From Gordionus sp. m RMFG-2023 (taxonomy: Eukaryota; Nematomorpha; Gordioida; Chordodea; Parachordodidae), in NCBI RefSeq assembly GCF_954871325.1, contig NC_088775.1, forward strand, positions 21,243,561 through 21,307,560: a stretch of DNA of 64,000 nucleotides, given 5' to 3'. The notes under the pieces were generated by a model that saw nothing but the letters and a program-made list of their open reading frames with translations, did not search any database and had not been told where the DNA came from. A program made the position numbers and the translations under genes. Shown here one piece after another: positions 34,191 to 45,565 of the stretch. The first letter of the stretch is position 1; each line of letters opens with the position of its first letter.

Positions 34191-35515
34191 AGGAACTTGA
34201 ATCTCTATTGATAAAAGAGCAAAAATTAATGACTTTATATAATTGTGATTTACTAATATTATATTTTTTTTCCAATAATTGTGAATATTATAACTTATTT
34301 TGTAATTTTATAATCATTTTTGACTTTATACTAAGCTTTTCTATTAATAATTGAATTAAAACTGTTAAATTTAAAGATGGTTTTTTCCATTTTAGATTGA
34401 ACTTTACCTTTAAACTTTTAATAATTTACTTAATCTGAAACCCAATTTAAAAAATGCCATCTAGTTTATACATGATCATTCAATTGAAATATTTGCCTTA
34501 ATTATTATATTAAAAACTACCAGACCAAAATATATAATATTATATTAAAGTAATTAAGCAATAAAATGAAATTATAATAATTGACCAATTTTATGTAAAA
34601 TCACCAAAAAGATATTGAAAAGATAAATTTTATATTTTGAATCATCAATGTTAGTTTAAGGAAACCATAAGCAGAATTATATGCCATATAGAATATCTAT
34701 ATATAAGAACATTTTTTTATAAATTTTTATTGATAAAATATGTATATTAAGGTTAATAGTATTTTTTCTCACTATTGATCTCCTGAAATCATCCTTTAGG
34801 ATTAATTTATTAAATTCCAATGAATAATATGATATACATTAAACTAAATATAGATTATTTTTATCAGCAAGAGAAGTGGAATTAATGATAAAACATAATT
34901 TTAAATATTGTAAAGATTTTAAGGGTTATGTAACAAAAGTTAAATGTAATTAATGCGTAAAAAAATATATAATGTCAATATTTTATTAATACAACAAAGC
35001 CAAAGGAAATTTTAATTATTTTTTATTTAATGCCCATATAGAATTTTTATTTTTTTATATATGCCCACATACAAAATCCAACCAGTAGGATGAAGAAAAT
35101 ATTTTAATTACTTTTTATTTGATACCCATACCCATATCTATATTTTCTGTTTATTAAAATATTACCGACCACCTGGGACTGGACTCACCCATTAAGGAGG
35201 AGAGGTTGACCTCCTATTGGATAAATATTTTGATTAGCTACCGATTTACACATATAATGGACATATATATTTTTATAATGTTAAAAAACGACAACTTTTA
35301 AAATAAATAATAAAATTTAAGATCCCGTGAGGGTGTCGCGCTACGTTGCGGTAAGGGAATAGCGCTAAACTGGATAAATATTTAGTTAAAATATCCGTGG
35401 CGATTCGATAGTTCGATTACAACTCCGGGCATTGTACCACTTTCACTTTTTTCGCAAGATGTAAAAAAAAGGACTTAAATTTTTTAATATATCACCGGAT
35501 GAATGGTTCTATGTC
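34190..35515. other. No recognised gene
   Basis: AT-rich. Two imperfect copies of a TTTTAATTA.TTTTTATTT.ATGCCCATA-type step at about 35,015-35,150 and a hairpin (AGGAGG..CCTCCT) near 35,196. A less AT-rich stretch at 35,320-35,460 was examined for tRNA or SINE structure without success. Confidence 0.45.
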
Positions 35516-35785
35516 AATTCAGCGAAACACTTTTTCGCGAAACTTTCATCGCGAATGTCGTTTATCGTGAATGAATTTTATAGCGAAACTTTTATCGCAA
35601 ATCCACATTAGCGAATACTTTTCCGCGAAAACATTATAGGGAAACAAATATCGCGAATTTTTTATAGCGAAACTCTTATCGCGAAACCTTTAAAGCGAAT
35701 ACATAAGAGCGAAATTTTTATCGCGAAACATAAATCGCGAAGACAATATAGCGAAAACTATTTCGCGAAATATAACGCGGCCTAT
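35515..35785. repeat. Left terminal GCGAAA repeat cluster of element F
   Basis: About fifteen steps alternating TATAGCGAAA and TATCGCGAAA/AATCGCGAA with spacers of about 10-15 bp. The right end has only a few such steps. Confidence 0.75.
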
Positions 35786-36144
35786 TATTATTTTTTTATT
35801 TTTATTAAAAGAATTTATTTTATTTATATTTAATGTTAATATTTTATTTATCAACAATAAACATATTATATGATATATATTTTTTATTTATATTATTATA
35901 TTATGAAATGAAATGGATTTCTTTTATTTGATATTTTTTTAATAAAAAAAATGATATGCTACTATTATAATATTATTTTTGTTACAATTTATTAGTGAGT
36001 TTCACGACCAAAATTTTAAACAAAAAATATTTTTTGGAGTTCAAAAAGATTTTTGAACATATTTTTATAAAAATTTTAAATCTATTTTGAGGAATTCTTT
36101 TGTGAATTTTATTATAAATAAACAATCTTTTAGGTGAAATCTTT

Positions 36145-36387
36145 GGGAGGGCCTCCTTTGATCGTATTATTTTGATCGTAAAATGGTCCATTTTGTCCAT
36201 TTTTGGTCAAAATGGACGATTTTTTAATTTATAGGTTAGGTTTAGGGTTAGGGTAAGGGTTAGGGTTAAGGTTAGGGTTGGGGTTAGGGTTATAAATGAT
36301 TTTAATTTCCGCGATTAAATAGACCAATCAGAAAAAAATGGACAAAATTTACGATCAAATGACTTTACGATCAAAGTTAGGCAAATC
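36145..36387. mobile_element. 243-bp MITE carrying telomere-like repeats
   Basis: Ends GGGAGGGCCTCCTTTGATCG and (inverse) GATTTGCCTAACTTTGATCG, with inner inverted blocks ACGATCAAA and AAATGGACAAAAT. Flanked by AAATCTTT at 36,137-36,144 and 36,388-36,395. The right arm of F has the uninterrupted site (GAAATCTTTTATAG in reverse complement, 50,012-50,025), which confirms insertion and the 8-bp duplication. Confidence 0.85.
36233..36291 (+). repeat. Degenerate (TTAGGG)n tract
   Basis: About eight units: TTTAGGGTTAGGGTAAGGG, then TTAGGG, TTAAGG, TTAGGG, TTGGGG, TTAGGG. It matches the metazoan telomere repeat, but sits inside the MITE, not at a chromosome end. Confidence 0.85.
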
Positions 36388-36539
36388 AAATCTTTTATAG
36401 TTTTTTTTTATCATTTTTGTAAAATTATCTATTTTTTAAGTATATTAAAAGAGGTGGGTTTTCTAAATAAAATTTTTTTAAAATATTTTTATTTAACTTA
36501 TTTATGTTATTTTATATGATCTTTTTAAGGAAAATAATT

Positions 36540-36695
36540 TAATCTGACAACTTTTATATTCGTTATTGAAGATGTTCCTGGAAGAATGACAATTATAATC
36601 GGTATTTTTAAACATATTAGATTTTTTATACTGTAAAATATGTATTTTTAACATGTTAAATTAAAATTTCAATTGATCCACCATGTAAAAGTGAC
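36540..36695 (+). repeat. Satellite, left stub before element B
   Basis: One to two diverged units (GAAGATGTTCCTGGAAGAAT, GACAATTATAATCGGTATTT, AACATGTTAAATTAAAATTT) in the same orientation as 46,712-47,555; element B interrupts the array right after GTGAC. Confidence 0.75.
36691..36695. repeat. Target site duplication GTGAC, left copy (element B)
   Basis: GTGAC precedes the 5' LTR of B and recurs at 46,712-46,716 after its 3' LTR. The neighbouring satellite units show the uninterrupted AAAGTGACAATTGTCATAAT, confirming the target. Confidence 0.85.
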
Positions 36696-37075
36696 TGTCG
36701 TAGAATATTTTTTTTTAGTTTATATAAAATTAGTAGAAATTTCAATCATTTTTTTAATAATAACTTTGATTTTTTTGATTATCATTTTTTTCCATCTTTT
36801 TTGTAAAATGATTTTTGATAATCATTAATTTTTTTATGATTTTTAAAAGATTAATCATGAATTTTTTTCTGCTATATTAATTTTTGTTTTAAATATAATT
36901 AAATTTTTGCAAATAAATTTTATAATAAAAGATATCTCTTGTGTTTTATTAATTCAATATTTTGCTGATTAATTTAGGACTTGATTAAGTTAAGTTATAA
37001 GTTGAGTATTGTTCTCTTTTAAGTATTTTTTTTACGCACTAAATTTTGATTAGTTAACCCCTTCTTATTTTGTTA
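36696..37075 (+). repeat. Element B 5' LTR
   Basis: 380 bp, TGTCGTAGAATATTTT to TTATTTTGTTA, matching 46,330-46,711 with about sixteen substitutions and small indels. A TATATAAA at 36,721-36,728 (46,360-46,367 in the partner) is close to the LTR start. The 3' terminus is TTA rather than the usual CA. Confidence 0.9.
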
Positions 37076-37341
37076 GTTGTTAACCGTGACTATAGGATAT
37101 TTGATACCAAAATTATTCGTTATTATAAGGTAAAAACCACATTTTTATTTTACATTTTGTATCTCTCCTCAAGACACAACGCAATCACATTTTTGTTGTT
37201 TAAATTTTTGTAGAATTTTAATTAATAAAATAGTTTGAAAAATATTTTTTTAGATTAGTTCGATTAACACCCAATCTTTATAATATAATATAATTTTCTG
37301 TAATAACGTAATTTTAGAGTAAAGTAAATTCGTAATATGCG

Positions 37342-37545
37342 ATGGTTGTATATTTCGATAAGTATCCTAAGCCTAGTTTTATTAATAAAGTTGCCATCCT
37401 TAAGGATATGGGTTATAAAATTTTGTATCAAAACATTAATGAATTGGATATAGGCCATCATGTAATTACATTAGGATTAATAGTAATTATATATTTAATT
37501 TATATTATTTTGAAATTTTTATTTAGAAAATGTACTTTGGTCTAA
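37342..37545 (+). CDS. Element B first frame: membrane-segment protein
   Basis: 67 residues with a strong transmembrane helix at about 41-60 (VITLGLIVIIYLIYIILKFL) followed by FRKC. It occupies the Gag position, just as the helix-bearing frame does in element A, and zinc-knuckle sequence follows downstream. No capsid domain is recognised. Function unknown; membrane anchoring of an RNA-binding product is an inference. Confidence 0.5.
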   Translation: MVVYFDKYPKPSFINKVAILKDMGYKILYQNINELDIGHHVITLGLIVIIYLIYIILKFLFRKCTLV

Positions 37546-37599
37546 TTGGAAAAGAGACACTCCTGTGTCGGCTGATTGTTGGGAAAAAATTTCGGTCTT

Positions 37600-38160
37600 G
37601 GAAAGTAATTTAAATGAAAAAGAACGGCAGACCAGAAATGGCGGAAATGTTGAAATGTAATAACGATGATCGTTTGGAAATGGTGGATAGATCTGTGGTT
37701 ATCCTCCGGGAACTGAAAGAAATGAAAGAGGTGATTTATCAAGATATACATAAATTAATTAATTTGAATAGTAATGGAGGTAAAGGCCAAATATGTGTTC
37801 CAACGGGGTCAGCGGAAATATTTTAATGTACCCGCTGTGGGTATAAGGGCCACAAGGTAGAGACCTGTGTGGTCAAAGAACAAAATTTTTGTGAGGGTTT
37901 TCCGTTAAGGAAATCGATACTAGAAAATTATAATGTTAGAAAAATTTCTGGTACCAACACGAATAAATTGGAGGTTCCACAATCGAATTATGGTAAATCC
38001 CGTTTATTTTTTAAGTGTAACAAACCGGGACATGTAGCCATAAATTGTACCGAAAATTGACTATATGTTTGCAAGTGTAATCATATAATAGGTAAGGGAT
38101 CGGGAGGTAGAAATAGTAATAAATTAAATTACCATGCTGAAATGAGATATAATTCTCATA
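37600..38160 (+). pseudogene. Element B zinc-knuckle (nucleocapsid-like) region
   Basis: A charged, helical stretch (VVILRELKEMKEVIYQDIHK) is followed by knuckle sequence CTRCGYKGHKVETC near 37,828-37,870 and a second knuckle-like NKPGHVAINC near 38,020-38,055. Would bind the element RNA. Decayed. Confidence 0.65.
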
Positions 38161-38469
38161 AGAGCCGTGGTTTTAACAGAAATTTTTTTATCCTGATGAT
38201 AAAATAATGAAAATTCTAATAATTATAGATGGGGGAAATATCCTAAGGGTATTGTTAAATATTCCGATAAAAGGGATGTTAATACGTTCGAATGGAAAAG
38301 ATATCCCCGTGATATTGTTAAAAAAAATATGAATATTATTAAAGAACCGCTAAATTCCGAGTTGAATTTATGTTCAAATGTGAATTCTCATGAAACTGAT
38401 GTTTCAAATGAAATAAATATGGATCTGTCAATTAAAATATATGAGATTTTAATGACTGAGTGATTAGTC

Positions 38470-38790
38470 GAACCTTGTCTTTGTTTGAGAGTTACTGTAA
38501 GAATTGACTCGAGGGACATCGACATGTTGTTCGACACAGGGGCTAGCATTGCAATAATGTCTAGGAAAAATTATTATAAGTATTGGCCTGGGGCCATACT
38601 TGAAAAAGAATCTCAGGCAATTTGACGAGTCGGAAATTGTAGTTTTGGGAAAAACTAAGTTGGGAGTAATTCTCCACGATAGCACATTTTTCCTAGATTT
38701 ATGGGTAGTGAAGAAAGATGTGGAGACCATCATGGGGATGGGATTGGATTGTTCAGTTAGGTCCTTTCAATAATTATTGGAATATTTTTG
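38470..38790 (+). pseudogene. Element B protease region
   Basis: MLFDTGASIAIMSRKNYYKY is the aspartic protease active-site region and GWDWIVQLGPF the conserved C-terminal block, both close to element A (MLFDTGAAILVIGYDKYRSI). Confidence 0.75.
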
Positions 38791-39099
38791 CCATACATAA
38801 TGGTTCGGTCCTAAATGAGACTAAAAACAAAAATATTGCTGATAATGCTCGAAAAAAAATTTATGAAATAGAAGAGACGGATTTAACCGTAAAAGAAGAG
38901 AATTCAACCCTTAATTCTGATAGGTATGTAAATTCCACGGAATTATATGTTGAGGATAATATTAGCATTAATGGAAACCAAATGGTTGCTATTGACAGTA
39001 ATGAATTACATAAAATGCGTGAGGATATATCTCTTTTAATGAAGAAATATGAAATAATTTTTGAAGACAAGTTAGGTTGTCTTAATGATTATCAAGTAG

Positions 39100-39990
39100 A
39101 GGTAAAGTTAAAAGAGGGATTCTCACCTATTTTTCTGGCATGTCGACGAGTTCCTTTTGAATGGAAAAATGAAATCGATGATGAATTAGACAGTTGGGTA
39201 AAAGTGGGTATCATTGTTCCAGTGGAATATAGTGAATGGGCCACACCTTTAGTTCCCGTAAAGAAATCCAATGGAAAGTTGAGATTATGTGCTGATTTTC
39301 GAGTCACTGTAAACTGTTGGGTTGTGGATGTCAAATATCCCTTACCCAGAATTGAAGAAATATTGGCCAATTTAAAGGGTGCAAAATATTTTTCTAAAGT
39401 GGATTTTTTTTTCGGCATATTTACAATTACCGTTGAAGGAGAAAATTCGCAAATTGCTAACTATAACGACGCCTAAAGGCCTGTTTGCTTTTTGTAGATT
39501 ACCTTTTGGATTAAGCGTATCCACATTTATTTTTCAGCGTACAATGGCATCGGTTTTCCAAGGTTTGGAAGGGATATTTTATTACATGGATGATGTGTTG
39601 GTCACTGGGGCTACGCCAGATCAACATAACATCGTCTGGAAGAGGGTTTTAAGAGAATTAGTGCTAAAGGCTTGAGAGCAAGCAGATAAAAAAGTGTTAT
39701 TGAAGTCACCGAAGTTAATTATTTTGGGCATCTAATTAATGGCATTGAGGTGAAGCCTTTGGATAAAAATTTAAAAAATATATCGAATATAAAACAGCCC
39801 AGTAGTAAGGCTGAGGTGCAATCCTTTTTGGGTATGGTGAATTACTATCATCGGTTCATATAGGATTTTGCGAAGGTAGCTGCGCCGTTATATGATTTAT
39901 TAAAGAAGGGAAGATATTTTGAGTGGGCATTTGAACAGTAAACGGCTTTTGAAATTTTAAAGGAAAAAATTGGAAACGAACCGATTTTGG
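39100..39990 (+). pseudogene. Element B reverse transcriptase region
   Basis: KLRLCADFRVTVNCWVVDVK, YFSKVDF, LPFGLSVSTFIFQRTM, YYMDDVLVTG and, further on, LGMVNYYHRF: ordered Ty3/gypsy RT motifs, near-identical to element A. Decayed. Confidence 0.85.
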
Positions 39991-39994
39991 TATG
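39990..39994. repeat. Target site duplication GTATG, left copy (element C)
   Basis: GTATG precedes the left LTR of C and recurs at 42,674-42,678. Element A has coding sequence continuous across the equivalent place, so the insertion into B is certain. Confidence 0.9.
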
Positions 39995-40451
39995 TGTTGC
40001 AGTTTTACTTTACAAAAAAATGCATTATGCAAATCGTAAACAAAAATAATGTTTTATTAAAATATCCCCGTCTATGTAAATGAGAAAAAAACGCGTGAGA
40101 TTTGTAGATTTTTTCATACTTTAACAGTTTTAACAAGTGGGATGTAGAACTTTTTATTCTTCGCTAGTGAGACTATGTAAATGTTGATTAAAGAAAAAGG
40201 ATATATAATGGAGAAATTATGAGGCGAAAAAGGGGATTATTATTTTAACTAAAATTTACTTTTAATTTTTTAATTATATTTTATTTTATTTTTTTATGAT
40301 TTTTACTATTATAATTTTGAATAAAGAATTAAAGTTGATTTTATGATTTCGTGATTCCTAATTATTATTAATTTCCTTTTATATATATATATTTGTTTTC
40401 TATTTTTATATTTAGGTTTTGATGCACAATGACTACCATGTCGTTGTGACA
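39995..40451 (+). repeat. Element C left LTR
   Basis: Contains GGATATATAATGG at about 40,198, a possible TATA element, and several AATAAA-like sites downstream. Ends ..GTCGTTGTGACA. Confidence 0.9.
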
Positions 40452-40452
40452 G

Positions 40453-40469
40453 TGGTGCCGAAGAGCGGA
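40453..40469 (+). promoter_or_regulatory. tRNA primer-binding site of element C
   Basis: TGGTGCCGAAGAGCGG starts two bases after the left LTR; its first bases are complementary to a tRNA 3' CCA end. The matching tRNA cannot be named from this window. Confidence 0.7.
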
Positions 40470-42205
40470 GGAGACCGGCCCTTAATAACCTTCAGTCTGT
40501 GACCGGCAACAAGGAGATGTGTCAAACTGTATTCTAATACAAAAAAAAAATTCCAGAAGAACGTAAGAAAAATATGTAAATAAAGATGAAAGGGAAAAAT
40601 TATGTGGTTAAGATTATGTTTATGTAGGAATATAAAATCTAGAAATTAAAGACAAAGGTTTTGAAACTAATAAAGACTATGATATTTTAGATTTTAGAAT
40701 TATTATCAAGTGATCACTAGAAATAACTTTGACAAAGAAATAGAAACATAAATTGCGAAAGTTAATATTTAACTAATAGGTTGCTGAGATATAATAATTA
40801 AAAAATTCGGTGAATAAGATTAGAATATAACTTTATTGTTAGGAAATAGTTGATTAAATTCTTATTGAAGATTTACGTTTAACTTTTATTTTAAGGGCTG
40901 CGAGAGATAAAACAGCCTCAAGGATTAATGTGAATTAGTATATTAGGTTGTAGATTAACCAAAAAATCTTCATAGAGAGAATCGGCTTTTCGTCATTAGA
41001 AAATTTAGGCCGCAATCGAGCTCAATTTGAGATCGGATTTTTATTTTGAATCATGAATAAGATTTAAGAAGAATCATACAATATTATTCTAATAATACAA
41101 AAGCAAAAACATGCTTTAGAAATATACATATCAGTTTTCAACAACGGTTGTGCGAAAAATTATAATGATTAAATTTCATAAGTTCTTCAAAGACGTGGGG
41201 TGAAAACCATAGTGATTAGAAGTAAGAGGTTGTTCATGTAAGTATGAAAACTTTTATGATTAGGTCATTGATTTCTCAACAACGTATGTATGAAAAGAGA
41301 TTTATATATTTCAGCAGTTTTTTAAAGACTGAGTGTCAAAGAGTACATGAGGAAATAAATACACAATGATAATTTTTTTAAAAAAAAAAAAGATAGGTTT
41401 TGATATATATTTTAGAATAGGATTTTTAAATATAAATTTAGACATGGCTGAAAAGAAGATGAGATCTAAATACAAGTAAATTTTTCAATGAAAATATGGG
41501 TCTAGGCTTCATTAAGGGGAGAGGGGTGATAGAATGTGATATATTTATATAATTTATTATATTTTGCTACGTATTATAAAATTTAAGATTTAGTATAATT
41601 TACGCCATTTATTAAAGGCAGAATTAGTTTAGAGGAGATAAATGTAGATATGTAAATAGATTATTTTAGGTAGAAGTAGATTAGATGTGATAACCCGATA
41701 TCTCAGCAAGGACAAACTGTCGTAGAAGACCCGAAAGTCTGAAAGATAGATACGATTACAAGAATTAGAGGCAACAACCAATCAATTACAAGAGAAAGGG
41801 GGAAAACAAGCAAATTGATAGAAAAGAGGGTCAAGACGTTATGCTGCAATCGTTAATCGCTGACCAATAATAGCCAATTATTCCGAGACTTTAGTCTTGA
41901 TAAGAAAGCTACGATAAATTGTAAAAAAGATTAAGACAGACTAGCAAAAAACAAGAGAGGAAAGGAAACTGGATGTCATCGATAATCGTTATCAATCGTG
42001 GATAGTGGAAAACAGGCGTGTATCAAGTTCGTCAGTGGCTTACAGCGATAAAAAGCTGATCGTTTCACAGGGTGACAAGCGACAGATAGAATTCAAAAAT
42101 TTCAAGCGACAAAGCCTTCGTTAGAACTTAGAAGACAGCAAAAATTAAGAAGAACAAGTCGAGATCGAAAGAAGATTGATTATTCGCAGATTGGTGGGTC
42201 TAACT
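40470..42205 (+). other. Non-coding interior of element C
   Basis: Purine-rich and AT-rich, without a frame longer than chance. It may hold a packaging signal, but nothing in the sequence identifies it. Confidence 0.6.
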
Positions 42206-42217
42206 TAAGTGGAAGGG

Positions 42218-42673
42218 TGTTGCAGTTTTACTTTACAAAAAAATGCATTATGCAAATCGTAAACAAAAATAATGTTTTATTAAAATATCCCCGTCTATGT
42301 AAATGAGAAAAAAACGCGTGAGATTTGTAGATTTTTTCATACTTTAACAGTTTTAACAAGTGGGGTAGAACTTTTTATTCTTCGCTAGTGAGACTATGTA
42401 AATGTTGATTAAAGAAAAAGGATATATAATGGAGAAATTATGAGGCGAAAAAGGGGATTATTATTTTAACTAAAATTTACTTTTAATTTTTTAATTATAT
42501 TTTATTTTATTTTTTTATGATTTTTACTATTATAATTTTGAATAAAGAATTAAAGTTGATTTTATGATTTCGTGATTCCTAATTATTATTAATTTCCTTT
42601 TTATATATATATATTTGTTTTCTATTTTTATATTTAGGTTTTGATGCACAATGACTACCATGTCGTTGTGACA
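42218..42673 (+). repeat. Element C right LTR
   Basis: Nearly identical to the left LTR, which makes C the youngest insertion I can rank in the window. Confidence 0.9.
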
Positions 42674-43070
42674 GTATGTTTCAATAACGATTTGGAAATC
42701 AGTATGGCAGTAGATGCCTCGAATAAAGGGGTTGGTGGAGCGTTATTACATGTAATAGAGGGCTTAGAGAGACCCATCATATTTTTCTCGCGAGTTTTTC
42801 GAGATGTTGAAACGAGGTATTCTGTGATTGAACAGGAGGCCTTGGCCGTTATTTTTGGGTTGACAAAATGTCGTGAATATTTGATTGGTAAAAGATTTGT
42901 AATTTTTACCGACCACAAACCTTTAATTCACTTATTCAGAAAGGACAACCGGGAGTTGATGCTATCTCCCCGAATCCAACGTTGATTATTATTAGTGGGC
43001 AGTTTTAACGTGGAGATTAGATATCGTCGAGGCAAAGAGAATCATTTGCCTGATATTTTGTCTAGGTTAG
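42674..43070 (+). pseudogene. Element B RNase H region
   Basis: AVDASNKGVGGALLHVIEGL, EALAVIFGLTKCREYLIGK and FTDHKPLIHLFRKDN: RNase H pattern, near-identical to element A. Followed by the connection to integrase (YRRGKENHLPDILSR). Confidence 0.85.
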
Positions 43071-43279
43071 GTTCTGGCTGTGCAGATCCTGAAATAAATG
43101 ATAGGATAAGTATTGATAGAGAGAAAGCCTTAGTGCGTACTCTGTCATATATTTTAAAAGGAGGTCCTACCAATTGGGAGGATCTGAAAACAAATACTGT
43201 GAACGACAAAGATTTAATAAAAAAAATACAAAAAGAGTTGTCAATTGTTGATGATTGTATTATGAGGGAAACAGGGCCG

Positions 43280-44110
43280 TAATTCCTTATAAATTACTGA
43301 GTAAAATCATGAATTTATTGCATGCCGGACATCAAGGTCGGGACAAGATGAAATCTTAGGTTCGGGAATATGTATGGTGGCCTGGTATGGGCAATGATAT
43401 TGAACAGATTACCAGGAAATGTGTTCCTTGTAATACCTATGCCCCGTAAAGAAGTAGGGCAAGTTTGGCCTAGATCAAAGAAACCTTGGGAACATATCCA
43501 CATTGATTTATTTGACCTTGATAAAAAATCATATTTTTAGTGGTAGATTCATTTTCCAAGTGGATAGAATATGCAGAAGTGTATGGTTATACCACTAAAA
43601 TAGTTATCAAAAAATTAAAGGAATTATATGTCCGATTCGGTTTTCCCGACACGATAGTGTCTGATAGGGGTCCCGCCTTCGTAAGTGAGGAGTTCAGTTT
43701 TGTGCTGTGTCACAGACCCAGCATATTCTTACGCCGCCGTATCATCCCAGCTCGAATGGACAAGCTGAGAGGATGGTAGCAATTGTTAAAAATTGGATTA
43801 GAAAGGCTGGTAATCGTAAGGATGAGGCTTACATGTCTCAATTATATTACCTAAATTCTCGCAATCGAGAGGGGGTTACGCCTGTAGAGTTATTTTTAGG
43901 TAGGCGAACACGGGGTCCTTTAGATTTATTGAAACCAAAAGGGAAAATTATTACCTCAGTGAGAGTAAAATTAGGAATAAAATTTTCATTGGGCCAGAAG
44001 ATTTGAGCCAGATTGTTTGATAATCGGGGAAGGAAGTGGGAAAAGGGTCGGGTTGTAGTAAACCGGGGTTCAAAATTAAGTGAAATTTTGTTAATAACCT
44101 GGTTTACTGT
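43280..44110 (+). pseudogene. Element B integrase region
   Basis: Zinc-binding HAGH and YVWWPGM-type sequence, core motifs DTIVSDRGPAFVSEEF and YHPSSNGQAERMVAIVKNWI, and a C-terminal tail LFLGRRTRGPLDLLK. Same type as element A. Decayed. Confidence 0.8.
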
Positions 44111-44149
44111 GATCCGTCATCCGATCACATGAAATTAGGAGAAAATAAG

Positions 44150-45090
44150 AAGGGGTAAATATTATGAGAAGATATACTCGATTTTTTTTAGAATGAATCT
44201 TAAAGGTACTAATTAAACGGTTTATATCGTGTCAGGTTTCAGTATATTGGGTCATTTTTTATTATTCAATTTATACAAGTTTTTGTGGTCAATTTCTGTC
44301 CAATTTTATGGTTCAATTCAGACAGGTTAATTAAAAAGTTTTTTACCATTTTACTGATATTGGAAAAGAATAAGGATTGGGGGATTCGCTTGATTGATTT
44401 AATATTTGTATAAATAATTTTTGTTTGGCAAGAAAAGTTTTTCTTTGTCTAACCAGAGGCCAGGGTAGATGGTCATTTGAAAAGAAAAGTTTGATAATTA
44501 CCGTTATGTATATGAGTAAATTAGAGAAGAAAAGAATAAGGGTTGGGGGATTCGCCTGATTGAACTAACGAACTAACATTTGTGTAGATGATTTTTATTT
44601 TGGTATTGTTTGACTTATAAAGATGTTTTAGTAACATTTGTATAGAGGATTTTTGTTTGGTATGGTTTGACTTTTTTTTTGAAAATTGACGTTATGTTTA
44701 TAAGTCAATTAGAGAAGAAATGAATAAGGATTGGGGGATCGCCTGATTGATCTAATATGTGAATAGAAAAGTTTTCTTTTTGTATTAAAAAAGTTTTTGT
44801 TTGGTCATGTCTGTGTTTTGATTATTCACATTGATAAAAAGTTTTTTCCAATCGGCAGTGTCTGCCAGTTGTTATTTTTTTTATCTGGTTTTATGTTGTG
44901 GTCAGACGTAAAAGTATATATTTGTTGGAAAGAAAATACAGTATCAATTTGGGGAATGACTTTTTTATCATGGTGCTTCATAACATATATTAAAAAGAAA
45001 ATCTTTAACATTTGGTAAAAAATTCTTTTTTGTTAAATATATTTTTTTTCCCAGCCCTTCTGTTTATGTTTTTTCTCCTAACTTATTTTT
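44150..45090 (+). repeat. 3' non-coding region of element B with three spaced repeats
   Basis: AAGAATAAGGATTGGGGGAT, then TCGC.TGATTGA.CTAA, occurs three times (about 44,366, 44,530, 44,718; period about 165-190 bp), each followed by AT-rich sequence with TTTTTGTTTGG. A 73-residue hydrophobic frame at 44,797-45,018 is not supported as an envelope. Confidence 0.7.
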
Positions 45091-45565
45091 ATATATGGTG
45101 AATTCCATATCAAATCAACAAAAAAAAGTCGATTTTCAACCCGACCCCCTTCAATTTTTCTTAAATTTTGTATACTGGTAGTATATACTATAACTAAGAA
45201 AAAAATGAAATTTTACCTTCCAACACTGTTTACCCGCTAAGATATGGCCGTTTTTAATAAAATGTCCATCATATTTATTTTTATGTCATTTTAAAGAACT
45301 ATTATTAAGCTACAAAAAAATTTTTAATTATTTTTCTAACTTTATTATTTCTCGAGATATTTGAAAATAAATGAGGTGCATTTTGTCAAAAATGTACCAT
45401 TTTTCCGCGCTTTAAACGGCCATATCTTAGCGGGTAAACAGTGTTGGAAGGTAAAATTTCATTTTTTTCTTAGTTTGTATATACTACCAGTATACAAAAT
45501 TTAAGAAAAATTGAAGGGGGTCGGGTTGAAACCTTGGTTGATTTGATATGGAATTCACCATATAT
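45091..45565. mobile_element. Palindromic MITE inside element B
   Basis: About 475 bp with terminal inverted repeats of roughly 150 bp or more: ATATATGGTGAATTCCATAT at both ends, then CAACCCGACCCCCTTCAA, GTATACTGGTAGTATATAC and TTACCCGCTAAGATATGGCC on both arms. No coding capacity. TA dinucleotides at the borders would fit a TA-targeting transposon, but the duplication cannot be told from the repeat ends. Confidence 0.85.

Larger units (their letters stand above)
39995..42673 (+). mobile_element. Element C, young non-autonomous LTR element (fossil)
   Basis: LTRs of 457 and 456 bp (39,995-40,451; 42,218-42,673), TGTTGCAG to TGTGACA, almost identical: only a few small differences. A primer site TGGTGCCGAAGAGCGG follows the left LTR; polypurine AAGTGGAAGGG precedes the right one. 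The 1.77-kb interior has no open frame of note, so it must borrow proteins from another element (TRIM/LARD-like). The TGGTGCCGAA primer site recalls BEL/Pao elements, but with no pol the superfamily is open. Structurally it looks whole. Confidence 0.9.

Noticed and set aside
35320-35460. Possible tRNA or SINE head (AGTTCGATTACAACTCCGGGCA)
   Set aside because: The T-arm-like piece lacks a matching A box at tRNA distance and no acceptor stem forms.
36233-36291. Telomere or chromosome end
   Set aside because: The TTAGGG units are degenerate and lie within a MITE that has inverted ends and a target duplication.
44797-45018. Hydrophobic 73-residue frame as an envelope gene of element B
   Set aside because: Too short, no signal peptide or furin-type site, and no counterpart in element A.
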